Shown piece after piece: positions 44,701 to 54,017 of a stretch of DNA of 64,000 bases (positions are counted from its first letter, which is position 1; every line of letters starts with the position of its first letter). The stretch comes from Rugalucina vietnamica (Eukaryota; Mollusca; Bivalvia; Lucinida; Lucinidae), in the NCBI GenBank assembly GCA_964017185.1, contig OZ024877.1, positions 6,178,006 to 6,242,005 on the forward strand, written 5' to 3'. A program made the translations under genes and the position numbers. The notes beneath the pieces are model-generated. The model did not search any database and had not been told where the DNA came from. It was given only the letters and a program-made list of their open reading frames with translations.

Positions 44701-47700
44701 CTAAAAAGTGTGTATGGGTGGCAGTTAATGAAATCTTTACTTAACTTTTTTTTAGAGGTAAAAATTCCAAAGATAGTCTGTAAAAGACCCATTTCAAGAA
44801 TTAAATTTCTAATGGTTAGCATTATGTATATGTGTACTGAATATGATTTTGTGTACATATTTTTGACATGGTGTATGTTGCAATGACTTTGAACACAAGA
44901 AAACAACAAACAAGCAACCCGTCATAACAGAACTTACACGTTTTGACTGGTTAGATTTCGACTTCTTTTGACTCTGGAAAAATAAATGCCGATACATTGC
45001 TCCTTTTAAATTGTTTGTGCTGAGTATCAAACATATACCAACTTTAAGTTGAGCATCAGGTTGATTTTTAGTATGAATTTTAGTAGAACAACGTTATTCA
45101 TAATGTCAAAAGACATAAAAAATAATTTCTCTTGCATGCTTCTTTGACTGTACAGGCTGGTGTGTGTCGGACCTGGTTGGAAACCTGAAGTGTTGGTTTT
45201 CTCACGTGAAGGCTCAATTCATACTCAAACAACGAAGATACTAATGCTTTTGTTGGGATGGTGACGTCGATGCTGGCTAAACCGCAAAGTCAAAAGATCC
45301 CTGGAATCGGTGCTAGATGCTATCTTGCAGGATTCAATGTCTTTGACGAAAAGACACCTTAGAGCACAAAATGTGCACAGCGCATGCAGCTAACTTTACG
45401 ACAGAAAAGAATAGAATACAATACAATGGGGCAGAACAGGGTAGATGAGAATTAGAATAGAATAGAATAGAGTAATTTCAATATCACTAGCTGATCCGAC
45501 ATACAAGTCTGACACAAATGTTATTGGTCCATGTGGAGCAATGGCAACCAAGCCCTTGGCTGTATGATGGTTCTTGTATGAGCTGAAAAGCACAGATTGT
45601 AGCACTAGATTGGATGATGGCTGTTGGAGGAATACCTCAGTACAGTCCACAATGCACCGCGTCTGGTCAAACCCTAGGTCCTTGAATGACTGTGGCATCC
45701 TTGATTGAATAAGTGACTTAGGTGGCCACAAGGGTAACTGAGAAAGTACATGTTCCATATGTTTAATCCACTTGCAGAAGATGTCACTCACTGTTGATTG
45801 GGAAACACCAAAGCGATGCGCAAGGTCTAGTTCTCTGTAACCCTGTCTTAACCTACACAGCACAAGGAATACTTGATTTTGAACACTCAACACTGGTTCT
45901 CTACCTCTCATTGTGGTGTATGAATCATGGATAGGTCTAGTCTGGTAATATATTGAAGAAACACGGTGTCGTTCTGGTTGGAGGAAATCACAAAATGCCA
46001 AGAATGTCATATAATCTGGCAGGCCCGTATAAAAACAGAAGTCGATTGGATTTCCTTTGAATCGATCAATTCCAAACAGTTGTTGCTTGAGACTTTCTTC
46101 CAATTCTAACTCGAGCTGTCTACTTTTGGCACGCTCTTCATCTAACAGCCTTTTCAACTCTTTGATGGTTTCATCCTTTATCACGGGTGTCTTGGTGGTG
46201 GTCACTTCAGAAACCTGAAAAATATTTTACATACACATCAGGAGAAAAATTTATACTGTCCTTGCAAAATCATTAGGAAGCAACCTGTTTTGCATTCTGT
46301 CTTTTTCAAAAACATAAAAATTAGTAATCCTTTATATAAATTGATTTTATGTAGTTTTAAAAGGATTTTATATATGCAAATCGATCAAAAGGTAATTTTG
46401 TTCTGCATTGTGAACAGACAATGTTGAAATGCTAAAAAAAGGTTTCCAAAGGATCGTGTATGGAGAGTAGTTATAAGATTTTGTTCATTAGGCCAAAAAA
46501 AAAAAAAAAAATAAGAATGTTTCCGGTAACATGCCAGAAAAAAAATGGGTCGATAGGTCGGGATTTTTTTTTTTTTTTTTTTTTTAGGGAAGCCTTATCA
46601 TGTAAAGTACCTGAACATAGATATACAGTTTAATCAGAATTAAACTGTTTTCTCGTCCAGTGCACATGCACAGCTTCTAAGTTAAAACTTCAATTCAACA
46701 TTTGTTATTCTTTTGCCGGTCCGATACTTGAAAAACATGATCTTTTTCTATTTTAGAGTTTTTATTTTCGGAAAACAGGAAAAAAATATTAGAGTCGGGG
46801 AGTTTTTGACAGGGTCGGTCGGGTTACCGGAAACATTCCTTTTTTTTTGGCCTTACATGACAGTTTGTGTTTTATATTTGTACTGGCCTACATGTATATA
46901 AAGCTCATTATTTTATCCATCTTTGTCTAGCATCAGATTCACAAAAAACATTTCCCATAGGATTTCTGATCAGGTCCCACACAAACCATGTACAGCTAAT
47001 GATTTTTTTGGGATTATAAGGTAGATGCTCAACTGCAAGAAGCAATTTTGATGAACATCACATGTTATACAATTCACTTAGACTATAATTTCAACATTGT
47101 TATATCACTCAAAATGTCGCAAAGCTTTGAACATGTTGAAGATGGAACAATATGTATTAAAATACATAATTTTATGCATTGTATGTACATGTAGATATTG
47201 TATAAATGTATCCTTGTAACATGTACCCCATGGCATTGTATTTATTTACCAAAACCTACCGATTGATGAAATAATCTTGAAAATGATGTAAAACTGAATT
47301 TAATATAGAGTATAGCCACTGAAAACCAAATAAAGATCATGGTGCGACACAAAACTTACTGACCCATATTGGGTATGAAAGGAGCAAACTTACTCCGTTG
47401 GGCTCTTTTCCTATCTTGTCTTTCATTAAAGATAGCTTCTTGGACAAGGGCGGTGATTTCACTGCAGATTGGACTGTCATGGTTGTAACGATACTCCGCA
47501 CAGTCGGTGACATAGCTTCAAGCTCACTGTGTTTACGCTTCACTGCCTCTCGAACCTAGAATATATGATTATGAATACATTTCATTTTCAGAAAACCAAC
47601 AATTTGGGTTCCAACCAGGTCCAACACAAACATGGGCTGTACAGTCACAGAAGATGGTTAGAGGCTGGAAATTTTGAATTTCAGGAAGTAGAGGAAATGT

Positions 47701-50700
47701 ACTATCCGTGTAGTGAATACAAAGGCTCTGATCAGAATTGCAGTTACTGTGAAGCTGATCTGGGACTTTGTTTTTGCCTATGCAGATTGTTGATTTTCCC
47801 TTGCAGTAGCTCAAATTACTTATCAGTCATGTATGAAAATGATTAGTATGAAATTTATTTATCTTTTTTTTTTAAATTATTTTCCCAGTAAACAATTTTC
47901 AGTTATGATGAGACAGCAAATTTAAGCTTTTCTGCATACATGGTATATTAACCAGAAATTACATGTATGCGAATTCAATGCAATTTGCTAAAACACAACC
48001 CAGAGCTCCTATGTGATTCTCTAGGCCACTGCACTCTTATATACTGTTTAACTACATACATGTATATGGCCTAAAAAAAAAAATGTTATGTTTCCGATTT
48101 CATCATAAATTTAGCATAGGGTCGGTAGGTAGGCTTTTTTTTTTTTTTTTTTTTTTTTTTTTTCTTGGAAAATCGGGATCGGTAGGTATTTTTATTTTTT
48201 TTTTGACCGGACTTTCTTCTTACCGCACATTTGACTCCAAATCGGAAACCTTTACACCGAGGATGGCCGTCTTCGTATAACAGGGATAACGGGACATTGT
48301 GCCGCAAGGCTTTTATTACATTTGAAGCAGGTATGTGGCTACATTTGTCGAAATAAATGGCGACTAATGTGCTTGGTCGTGTCAACACACTACACAGTAG
48401 CCATGTTGTTGCTCTTGATCGTAATTGTTAAAGACCGAAAATATCCGAAAATCGGCGCGGACAAATTCTCGTAACGAAATGGTTTTGACTTTTGATAAAA
48501 ACCGGAATCGTTGAACAGGGTCGGTCGCCGACTTTTTTTTTTTTTTTTTTCTGAGCGCTAAAAAAGTTGCAGTCGGCGCAGATTTTGACCAGTCGGTCGG
48601 GAAATCGGAAACATAACATTTTTTTTTTTAAGCCCATGCACTGTATGACATATTGGATGTTACCATCATGTACTGCTGAAATGATATTTTATTTTAGAAA
48701 AAAATATAAATTTGAAATTTTTGTTCTACATTTCATTAATCCTTCTAAAAAACCAAAGCTGGTATGCTTTATAACAAACAAGAAATGTGTTGATGGGCTG
48801 TAAACGCCACAATCAAATGACATTTTATGCTGCGGAGTGCTGCCTAGAATGAACTTGCAACAAAAGCACCTTTATCATTTACCAGAACTAAATGCACATT
48901 GTACCAGTCCATTTGCTGATGATTTATACCTGAAGAGTGAATAGCTAGCTGCACAAATATTCCACGATAAAACACCATTGACATTTATTTAAACAGCTAA
49001 ATGGCCATTTGAGTGCCACAAATAAAATAGTAAAATACCATAGCCTATCCAAAGCTCCTTGAAGAAGAGGAACAGTCAAAACTTGGGCTTTCATTTACAT
49101 GTTCTTCGTAGGTTTTGTGGTTAAACGTCCAAGTCAACTATTTTTCAGTCATGTTGGCAGTTTAAAATTTTTATATGAAAGTAAATGTATAAAAATAAGC
49201 AATGATCAGGAACTGTCGCAATCATTAATTAGGTGTCCTCGATGACCAATATACATGTACTATTGTGCACCAGTCATTTGTATCCCCGGCCCCCTAGGGC
49301 CAGAGATAGCGGGGACTCAGCGAGGCTGAAGTGCCAGGTTTTAACATCTGATGAGTCCCATGGATGTGCCGGGGACAACTCGCAGCTGTTGTTCCACATT
49401 ATGTCGGCCTCCGGGGAGCCGGGGCTTTTAGCAGGGATTTTACCACAAATCTGGCCCCGCAGTGCTGGGCTTTTAACAGGGCTTTAAAGATTGAAAAGTT
49501 AAAAGCCCCGCTAATCCCCGGCCCTATGGGGAGCCGGAGATACAAATGACTGGTGCATTATGTTCAACAAATGGGCAAAGATACAAACACATTTAAACTC
49601 TTAACGAAACCGCTGTTGTGTAGTGGTTAAGACACTGGCCTGACTAAGCAGGGGTCATGGGTTCGATCCCACCCCGGCTTCACTTTTTTCGGCTGGGACT
49701 TTAAACAGAAGCCCCTTCTCCGAATGACCTTAAGCTGCTGGTGTGTCGTTAAACCCCAACAAAAACGGAACCTTTTGATCATAAGCAGAACATAGCCATG
49801 TCTGTGAAATCTTGACTAGCCCGGTTATGAGGCATGTGTTGATTCTTACTGTAACATCCCGGTCAACAATTTCAGTCATGTCGGGACATCCAAGGAGTCC
49901 TTAACTTTAGTATGTAGCTATGTCAGCCATCATGGAGTGTATTGCCCAGACTCAACACAGTGGTGTTGGATAAAAACTATTTATTTTACACGAAATTCAG
50001 ACATTAACAGATTTAGGGTAGTTCTTACAGAATGCAATGAATTAAATACATGTATATACCTCTTTTGGTGGTGTTGCATTCAATGCTGACTGGATTTTCA
50101 GCAACTTGTCTTTCAAAGGAAGTGGTGTGTGTGGCTGGGAATTAGTGGGTGGGGATTCTTTTGGCTGCTTGGTCGTTGAAACTGGCGAGGTGAATGGGAG
50201 CTTTCTTATGATTGTCCGTCTCGTCTTCTGTTCAGGCCAAATCACTTCTTTCTTACTGTTCACTTTAGGAATAATAGTTGGCAAATTTCGTTTGTCCCCG
50301 TCCACGAAATGTCTGCTGCAAATTGCTACATCGTTTATTTGATTTCGGTTGGAAATGTCCGCTCGAGTGCTGAGAATTTTATCCTTCCAGGCATTCTTCA
50401 CATTTTCGTCCGTCAATGTCGCTAAATAGAAAAACTTCACGCCGGGAGATTTATCGTAGCTTTTCTCTGGGCATCCGCCGATAGCACAGGAATATTTTCC
50501 CATCTTTATTGGTAGAATTTCACGGATAATCCATTATCTTAATTACATTACGCTTCGATTCACTTGATTAGTCCGCCATCTTGTGTAAAGTTGTACCCGT
50601 GAACGAGACCCGGATGTAAGCTTGATGACGTCATCGCCATCTTTTCCGATAAGCGGAATTGACTAATCCGCCAATTAGTCTGCTATTCACGCTTTCAAAT

Positions 50701-52194
50701 CCGACACGTGCGCAGTGGAGCAGTCTACAATCTGTACCTTAACAGAACATCGAGTCTTTTCGACCCAATATAATATAAACATTATCACAAAAGGACAAAT
50801 AATAGAGCCAACAGTACATCACGAAAAACAAACCATATTAAATAATTATTCTCACGAATAGACAGTCAATTAAAGCATTATAATAAATTGCTGAAACATG
50901 AAGTTTGAACATTCTGTAATTATACTTTAGAAAGCAAAACAACAATATGTATCGAAATAAATGGGGGCGAAAAATATACGTCTCCCACAGACCATGAACT
51001 GAAATGGCTGGACAATTTACGCATTATGGCCAATAATCTCACTTTTCAATTCAAAACTTTAATACCATTCTAATTGTTAAGTAGCACAATTGACCAAACA
51101 ATTGATTTTCATTAATAGAATATAATATAATTTCAAAAAAAAAATAATTTGGACAAATAAACAGTCTTTCAAAAACGGACTATTTTGTCCCTCGGACGAA
51201 TATCTATAGTAAGTTTTGCAAAACATATATGACATCTATAATTATTTAGGGAGTGAAGAGCTTTGAGTCATAAAAAGATTGTGTTTATCAGTGGGGTATT
51301 TCTCATTACAGTCATGGATTTGTCACCAATTGGGGATCGAGCATGCCAGCTGGCCCGTTAAGACTTTCGTCAACTTTGGCTTCAAGGTGCTGTTGAATGG
51401 AATCAGCAATAAGATTGTCAATGTCACGGTAGGTCCTTATGATATATAACGTTACTAGCCAAAAGTTCCAACACGGCCACCAATCTTATCAAAAATGCTT
51501 AAAGAAACCATAATTTTTACATATCAAACATTTCCAATTTGATGTCTCCTAGAAATATACGACAATATTTACATTTCTATTGCAATCGCACTAGATGAAA
51601 GTATCTTTCTTGATGTTCGTCATTTTCCAATGAAAAACATGAAGTCACGTTATCTAGAGGCCACGCCTATGGACAGAGCGACGTCAAAACCCATCCAGTG
51701 ACGTTGTTTGTTTACTCTTGTTGGCGTGACCTCGGTCGCGTATCTCCATGACGTTAAGCGCGAAACTTTGACGTTTTGGCTGTTCCAAAAGTACGTGTAG
51801 TCGGATTTAAAGTCAAATAACATGAAAATGAGCGATGATATGTGCAATTAAAAATCTGATACTCGATTGATAATATAAAATGTAAATATAAGTATTGAAA
51901 TTCAGATTTTAGCTTTCACTGGATGATGAAAAACATTAGTTGTTTTAATGTCTCCGAGAAGCCTTTCGGGCTTCACAGACATTAAAACAGCCTAATGTTT
52001 TTCATCATCCAGTGAAAGCTAAAATCTGAATTTCAATCCTTAAATGCAAATATCGAATGAGTTCGTTGTTTTACATGCAGCGGCTGTCGACCAAGTTTAC
52101 CGTAAACATATCGACAGCCGTAACAATTGTGTCGCTGATCGTCACAGAACAACACCAATTTTTCAGATACATTTCAGAACAATTGATATCATCG

Positions 52195-52262
<68 letters not shown>

Positions 52263-54017
52263 TATTTCAGGTACATTTCACAACAATAGATAATGTTCAT
52301 GTGACACGATTTGTTCCTGATACCATACTAGCAGACGACAAATATACAACTGTGGTTTATTTCCATGGCGGAGGCTGGACTTGGCTCTCAGTTGGTAATT
52401 ATTCTTCCTTTTCAATCATTAAACGATTATTTTGCAACAATAAGAAAGTCGACTGTCCGGTGCTTTCAGGGCTTTCGATTGATAGAATAGTATATTTACC
52501 GAATAGCAGTCCTCGCATAAACATAGCTGTTGATATGACGTAAATCAAGAACGCATCAACAACTTGACATCAGATCTTCCATAACATTGTCAATCGACAT
52601 TTTTTTTTTTAGTCAGCAGGCCTAATTACAATATCACAAGTTCTCATATTTACTCGGCAAGGCTGAGAAATTGACAATTATTTGTATTCCCTGTTTTAGA
52701 CGTCTACTCCGGTTTCCTTGCCAACCTTGCCACCAGAAATAAAGTACAGATTGTTGCTGCTGAGTAAGAGATTATTTTTGCTTTCGTTTCTTTGTCACCA
52801 TTATCTCTGTTGAGACATCAAAGTGGCGTTCAATATGTCTTTAGAATTATAAAGGAGTCATGCATCATCTTGCTCGATTCAAATAAATAAATGAATTTCT
52901 TTGAGTTACTATTGTAGGCATTTCAGAAATAATCTCGATATACTAACTTTAGGAAGATGACATCCAAGAGGGCTGACATTTTATAGATTTAACAGTTTTG
53001 CCATTACAGAGGAAACGAAATCTAAATGTCTATTGTAAAAAAAGTTCAAATGTTTTATTAATTTGCCTGTCATCTTCGATATTTGCATTGATAGAAATGC
53101 GTATGATATTGTTAATTGTAGATTGTCGCAAAATTAAGGCTAAAAACTACAGGAACACGAGAAGACGCCAGGCTTACACTATGTACGTCATTTTATGGCT
53201 TAATTCCTGTTTTTGTTTTGTATGTTTCAGCTACAGAAAGGCACCGGAGCATCCTTTTCCAGCAGCGTTTGAGGATTGTCTTACAGTAACAACCGGCCTC
53301 CTGAAGAGATCGAACCAGTTCAAACTGAAGAAGAAACAAGTGATTTTGGCGGGAGATGGTGCTGGCGGGAATCTTGCTGCTGCAGTTTCGCAGACATTGA
53401 AAGGAAAGCGGATCCTGATGCAAATTCTGATAAATCCAGCCCTACAACTTCTTGACTTCCAGACGCCTTCGTACCAAGATAATGAGAAGGCACTTCCGGG
53501 AATATCGTCTGCGTACAGAAATGCTCATTTCTGGTTGTCGTATGCTGGAATTTCAAAGGATTTCCTGCAGATCGCTCTAGACAATTCACATGCTTCAAAA
53601 ACTGTAAGAGGGTCTCAGTTTAGTACGTATGTCGACAGTGAAAAATATCTGCCATCGTACCACATGGTTACCAAGAAAAAAACTAAGCGGACCTTTGATA
53701 GCAATTTCATTGTGTCGACTGCCTTTCAGAATGTTATAACGGATCCGCGGTTGTCGCCCATGATGGCCGTCGACGTGAAAGGAGTCCCAAATGTTTATAT
53801 GATTACGTCACAGTATGACGTTTACAGAGACGAAGCAATTATGTATACACACCGGCTGTTTGAAAATGACGTCAAAGTTAAACTGGAACATTACTCTAAA
53901 GGTTTCCATGGTTTCTTCCTGTTTTCTGGCCCAGGACCAATCAAGTTTGACGTCAGCGCGGAAGCGTTGGATGACCTAGTCAATTTCATGGACGTGACTG
54001 TACATCATCCAGTCTAA
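41569..54017 (+). CDS. Arylacetamide deacetylase-like (HSL-family) protein, nucleophile serine replaced by glycine
   Basis: Five exons join in phase with GT/AG sites: 41,569-41,724; 51,312-51,428; 52,271-52,394; 52,700-52,763; 53,231-54,017. They encode 415 aa, close to the roughly 400 aa of vertebrate AADAC. Residues 5-25 are a hydrophobic signal anchor, so an ER-membrane alpha/beta-hydrolase facing the lumen is expected. HGGGW (123-127) is the oxyanion hole. DYRKAPEHPFPAA (154-166) is the family signature. The nucleophile elbow reads GDGAGGN (195-201) instead of GDSAGG. Asp350 (QYDVYRDE) and His380 (GFHGF) complete the triad. Relatives hydrolyse esters and amides of lipids and xenobiotics, and without the serine this product is probably a pseudoenzyme. 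The exon 1 assignment rests on phase, the signal anchor and similarity in layout, because it lies 9.6 kb upstream. Confidence 0.8.
41850..41965 (+). mobile_element. SINE 3' fragment
   Basis: CTTGAGCAAGACACATTAACTCC, then GTCCCGACATGACTGAAAAA, then CTGGGACGTTAAGCCTCAAC and an AACAAA-rich tail. The same phrases occur near 1655, 5240, 9215 and 49,865, pointing to one dispersed family. Confidence 0.55.
41965..42157. mobile_element. R1 hairpin element
   Basis: Same family as 2745-2975, inverse orientation. The phrases AAAACCAACAATTTGG, GTCACAGTAGATGGTTAGAGG and ATCCGTGTAGCGAAAAC are present. The central palindrome is shortened to GGCGCTGATCAGCC. It ends GGTTTTCCCATGCGGCGTC. Confidence 0.65.
42563..42637. 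repeat. Short perfect-stem inverted repeat
   Basis: GCAAACAGTATAGCCCCAGAT and, after a centre of GACGCCGCAGAACGCAGCGTC, its near-exact complement ATCTGGGGCTATTCTGTTTGC. The centre itself pairs (GACGC with GCGTC), so the whole 70 bp can fold. No element with recognised termini was seen around it. Confidence 0.75.
42640..43040. other. Intronic non-coding, nothing recognised
   Basis: AT-rich DNA without repeats or exons that can be supported. Confidence 0.4.
43040..43285 (+). repeat. Dispersed repeat, 3' part, copy 1
   Basis: Shares with 44,345-44,705 the series GTTTCAGAG, TTTTT-AAGG-TTTTT, GGACATGGTGG/AGCCATGGCG, and the terminal hairpin GAGCCTTCGGCTCAGGTAAGC. Not assigned to a class. Confidence 0.5.
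43286..44344. other. Intronic non-coding, nothing recognised
   Basis: About 1 kb of AT-rich sequence. No credible exon, RNA gene or repeat structure was found. Confidence 0.4.
44345..44705 (+). repeat. Dispersed repeat, copy 2 with GGACGGACGGACGCCGG and terminal hairpin
   Basis: Contains CCAAGCGGTTTCAGATGAG, GTGGACGGACGGACGCC and the end CACCTTGTGAGCC-TTGGGTTCAGGTGAGC. The GACGGACG/GGTGAGCTAAAA ending is a pattern I associate with molluscan dispersed repeats. The minus-strand frame through it is not a gene. Confidence 0.5.
45150..45215 (+). mobile_element. R1 element, terminal fragment
   Basis: GTACAGGCTGGTGTGTGTCGG, then CCTGGTTGGAAACC and TGTTGGTTTTCTCACGTGAAGGCTC match the right half of the R1 family. 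The left half is missing. Confidence 0.5.
45396..46214 (-). CDS. THAP/DDE gene exon 3 (coiled coil, HTH, partial DDE_Tnp_4)
   Basis: Acceptor TTTTTCAG at 46,215; starts VSEVTTTK. The HTH of the Tnp_4 type is near residues 105-145 of the exon. The DDE domain has its first two Asp motifs. The last about 25 codons are a translated TTCTA microsatellite, so the true C-terminus is lost or lies in an unseen exon. Confidence 0.75.
   Translation of the reverse strand, partial: VSEVTTTKTPVIKDETIKELKRLLDEERAKSRQLELELEESLKQQLFGIDRFKGNPIDFCFYTGLPDYMTFLAFCDFLQPERHRVSSIYYQTRPIHDSYTTMRGREPVLSVQNQVFLVLCRLRQGYRELDLAHRFGVSQSTVSDIFCKWIKHMEHVLSQLPLWPPKSLIQSRMPQSFKDLGFDQTRCIVDCTEVFLQQPSSNLVLQSVLFSSYKNHHTAKGLVAIAPHGPITFVSDLYVGSASDIEITLFYSILILIYPVLPHCIVFYSFLS
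45396..50503 (-). CDS. THAP-domain / DDE_Tnp_4 protein (transposase-derived), C-terminus truncated
   Basis: Three exons join in phase 0 with consensus sites: 50,060-50,503; 47,394-47,555; 45,396-46,214. They give about 474 aa. Residues 1-90 are a THAP zinc finger: Cys6-x4-Cys11, Trp39, Cys62-x2-His65, and an LPTIIP block. A basic/proline-rich linker follows, then exon 2, a coiled coil (EELKRLLDEERAK type), a helix-turn-helix (RELDLAHRFGVSQSTV) and the start of a DDE_Tnp_4 nuclease with IVDCTEVF (first Asp) and GSASDIEIT (second Asp). The part with the last acidic residue is missing, and the frame ends in a (TTCTA)n tract. The gene lies inside the esterase intron on the other strand. It is either a decayed Harbinger-type transposase or a truncated, possibly domesticated, DNA-binding gene. 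Confidence 0.75.
45420..45480. repeat. (TAGAA)n-type microsatellite at the end of the transposase exon
   Basis: AGAATAGAATAGAATAGAGT and related pentamers. It coincides with the loss of DDE_Tnp_4 similarity. Confidence 0.7.
46488..46856. mobile_element. Inverted-repeat element with A-tract termini, THAP gene intron 2
   Basis: Left TTAGGCC-(A)n-GAATGTTTCCGGTAAC and right GTTACCGGAAACATTCC-(T)n-GGCCTTA. The inner segment has GGTCGATAGGTCGGG and its inverse AGGGTCGGTCGGG. Related to 48,067-48,636. Confidence 0.65.
47394..47555 (-). CDS. THAP/DDE gene exon 2
   Basis: Fifty-four codons between acceptor TTCTAG and donor GGA|GTAAGT. Peptide VREAVKRKHSELEAM onward, Lys/Ser-rich, no known domain. 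Likely linker. Confidence 0.7.
47588..47814. mobile_element. R1 hairpin element in THAP gene intron 1
   Basis: AAAACCAACAATTTGGGTTCC at the left, GCAGATTGTTGATTTTCCC at the right, with a decayed central stem (CTCTGATCAGAATTGCAG and partner). It lies about 30 bp upstream of exon 2 on the gene's strand. Confidence 0.65.
48067..48636. mobile_element. Inverted-repeat element with A/T-tract termini, THAP gene intron 1
   Basis: The left end GGCCT-(A)n-TGTTATGTTTCCGATTT pairs with the right end AAATCGGAAACATAACA-(T)n-AAGCCC. GGGTCGGTAGGTAGGC and GGGTCGGTCGCCGAC blocks, each next to long T-tracts, form inner repeats. Same general design as 46,488-46,856. Confidence 0.65.
49266..49557. mobile_element. 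292 bp GC-rich inverted-repeat element
   Basis: Begins TGCACCAGTCATTTGTATCC and ends with the reverse of TGCACCAGTCATTTGTATCT. CCGGCCCCCTAGGGCC and GGCCCTATGGGGAGCCGG lie just inside. GGGGACTCAGC, GCCGGGGACAACTC and similar phrases repeat within. No clear target duplication. Confidence 0.65.
49606..49775 (+). mobile_element. tRNA-derived SINE with A and B boxes
   Basis: A-box-like TAGTGGTTAAG (49,621-49,631) and B box GGTTCGATCCC (49,660-49,670) are spaced as in a tRNA. The tRNA-related part ends CCCGGCTTCAC. The body carries CGGCTGGGACTTTAAAC and GTCGTTAAACCCC with an ACAAAAAC tail. The 3' part shares the CGTTAA-CC-CAA ending with the 41,850 fragment. Confidence 0.7.
50060..50503 (-). CDS. 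THAP/DDE gene exon 1 (THAP finger)
   Basis: Starts MGKYSCAIGGCPEKS; the donor reads AAAGAG|GTATAT. The C2CH spacing (50 residues between Cys11 and Cys62) lies within the THAP range. The tail (TSPVSTTKQPKESPPTNSQP) is low complexity. Confidence 0.85.
50565..50645 (-). promoter_or_regulatory. Putative promoter of the THAP/DDE gene
   Basis: Upstream of the ATG at 50,503 lie CCGCCATCTTG (50,573-50,583, YY1-type motif), ACCCGGATG (ETS-like, about 50,608) and the CRE palindrome TGACGTCA (50,626-50,633), followed by a second CGCCATCTT. This cluster is typical of TATA-less promoters. Start site not determined. Confidence 0.4.
50650..51311. other. Non-coding end of esterase intron 1
   Basis: AT-rich; no repeat with recognised family and no exon before 51,312. 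Confidence 0.4.
51312..51428 (+). CDS. AADAC-like exon 2
   Basis: Thirty-nine codons between acceptor CATTACAG and donor ACG|GTAGGT. Only one of the three frames is open (SWICHQLGIEHASWPVK). Phase 0 at both ends. It encodes the cap-proximal helical region before the beta-sheet core. Confidence 0.75.
51880..52048. repeat. Long near-perfect hairpin in esterase intron 2
   Basis: The left arm ATTGAAATTCAGATTTTAGC then TTTCACTGGATGATGAAAAAC and TGTTTTAATGTCT is mirrored by the right arm down to GAATTTCAATCC. The centre is GAAGCCTTTCGGGCTTC (51,958-51,974). The stem is about 65-75 bp with few mismatches. A transcript of the esterase would contain it. Confidence 0.85.
52192..52260 (+). repeat. (ATC/TCA)n microsatellite
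   Basis: Uninterrupted TCA repeats for about 60 bp, ending 10 bp before the exon 3 acceptor, so it occupies the polypyrimidine region. Translated frames (poly-Ile, poly-Ser) are artefacts. Confidence 0.95.
52271..52394 (+). CDS. AADAC-like exon 3 (oxyanion hole HGGGW)
   Basis: Acceptor ATATTTCAG, donor GTTG|GTAATT, 124 nt, ending in phase 1. Includes VVYFHGGGW, the oxyanion-hole motif of the HSL group. Confidence 0.9.
52700..52763 (+). CDS. AADAC-like exon 4
   Basis: 64 nt between CTGTTTTAG and GA|GTAAGA, giving DVYSGFLANLATRNK then VQIVAA. Ends in phase 2 and completes the Asp of the DYRKAP signature with the next exon. Confidence 0.85.
53231..54017 (+). CDS. AADAC-like exon 5 (nucleophile elbow, Asp and His of the triad)
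   Basis: Acceptor ATGTTTCAG at 53,230; stop TAA at 54,015-54,017. The codon at the nucleophile position is GGT (53,358-53,360), one base from the AGT serine codon. The Asp codon is at 53,817 and the His codon at 53,907. An upstream in-frame ATG at 52,998 lies in the intron and is not the start. Confidence 0.92.

Larger units (their letters stand above)
41725..51311 (+). other. AADAC-like intron 1 (9.6 kb) hosting an antisense gene
   Basis: Bounded by GTATGT and CATTACAG. It contains the minus-strand THAP/DDE gene (45,396-50,503), several SINE and inverted-repeat elements, and copies of a dispersed repeat (43,040-43,285; 44,345-44,705). Confidence 0.6.

Noticed and set aside
49606-49680. Functional tRNA gene
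   Set aside because: A and B boxes are present, but no convincing acceptor-stem pairing was found and a SINE body follows.
52044-52293. Poly-Ile or poly-Ser frames over the (TCA)n tract
   Set aside because: Microsatellite inside an intron; the real exon starts at 52,271 in another frame context.
52998-53230. Upstream extension of the esterase last exon (start at 52,998)
   Set aside because: A good acceptor at 53,230 restores the DYRKAPEHPFP signature in phase with exon 4, and the upstream peptide is unlike the family.
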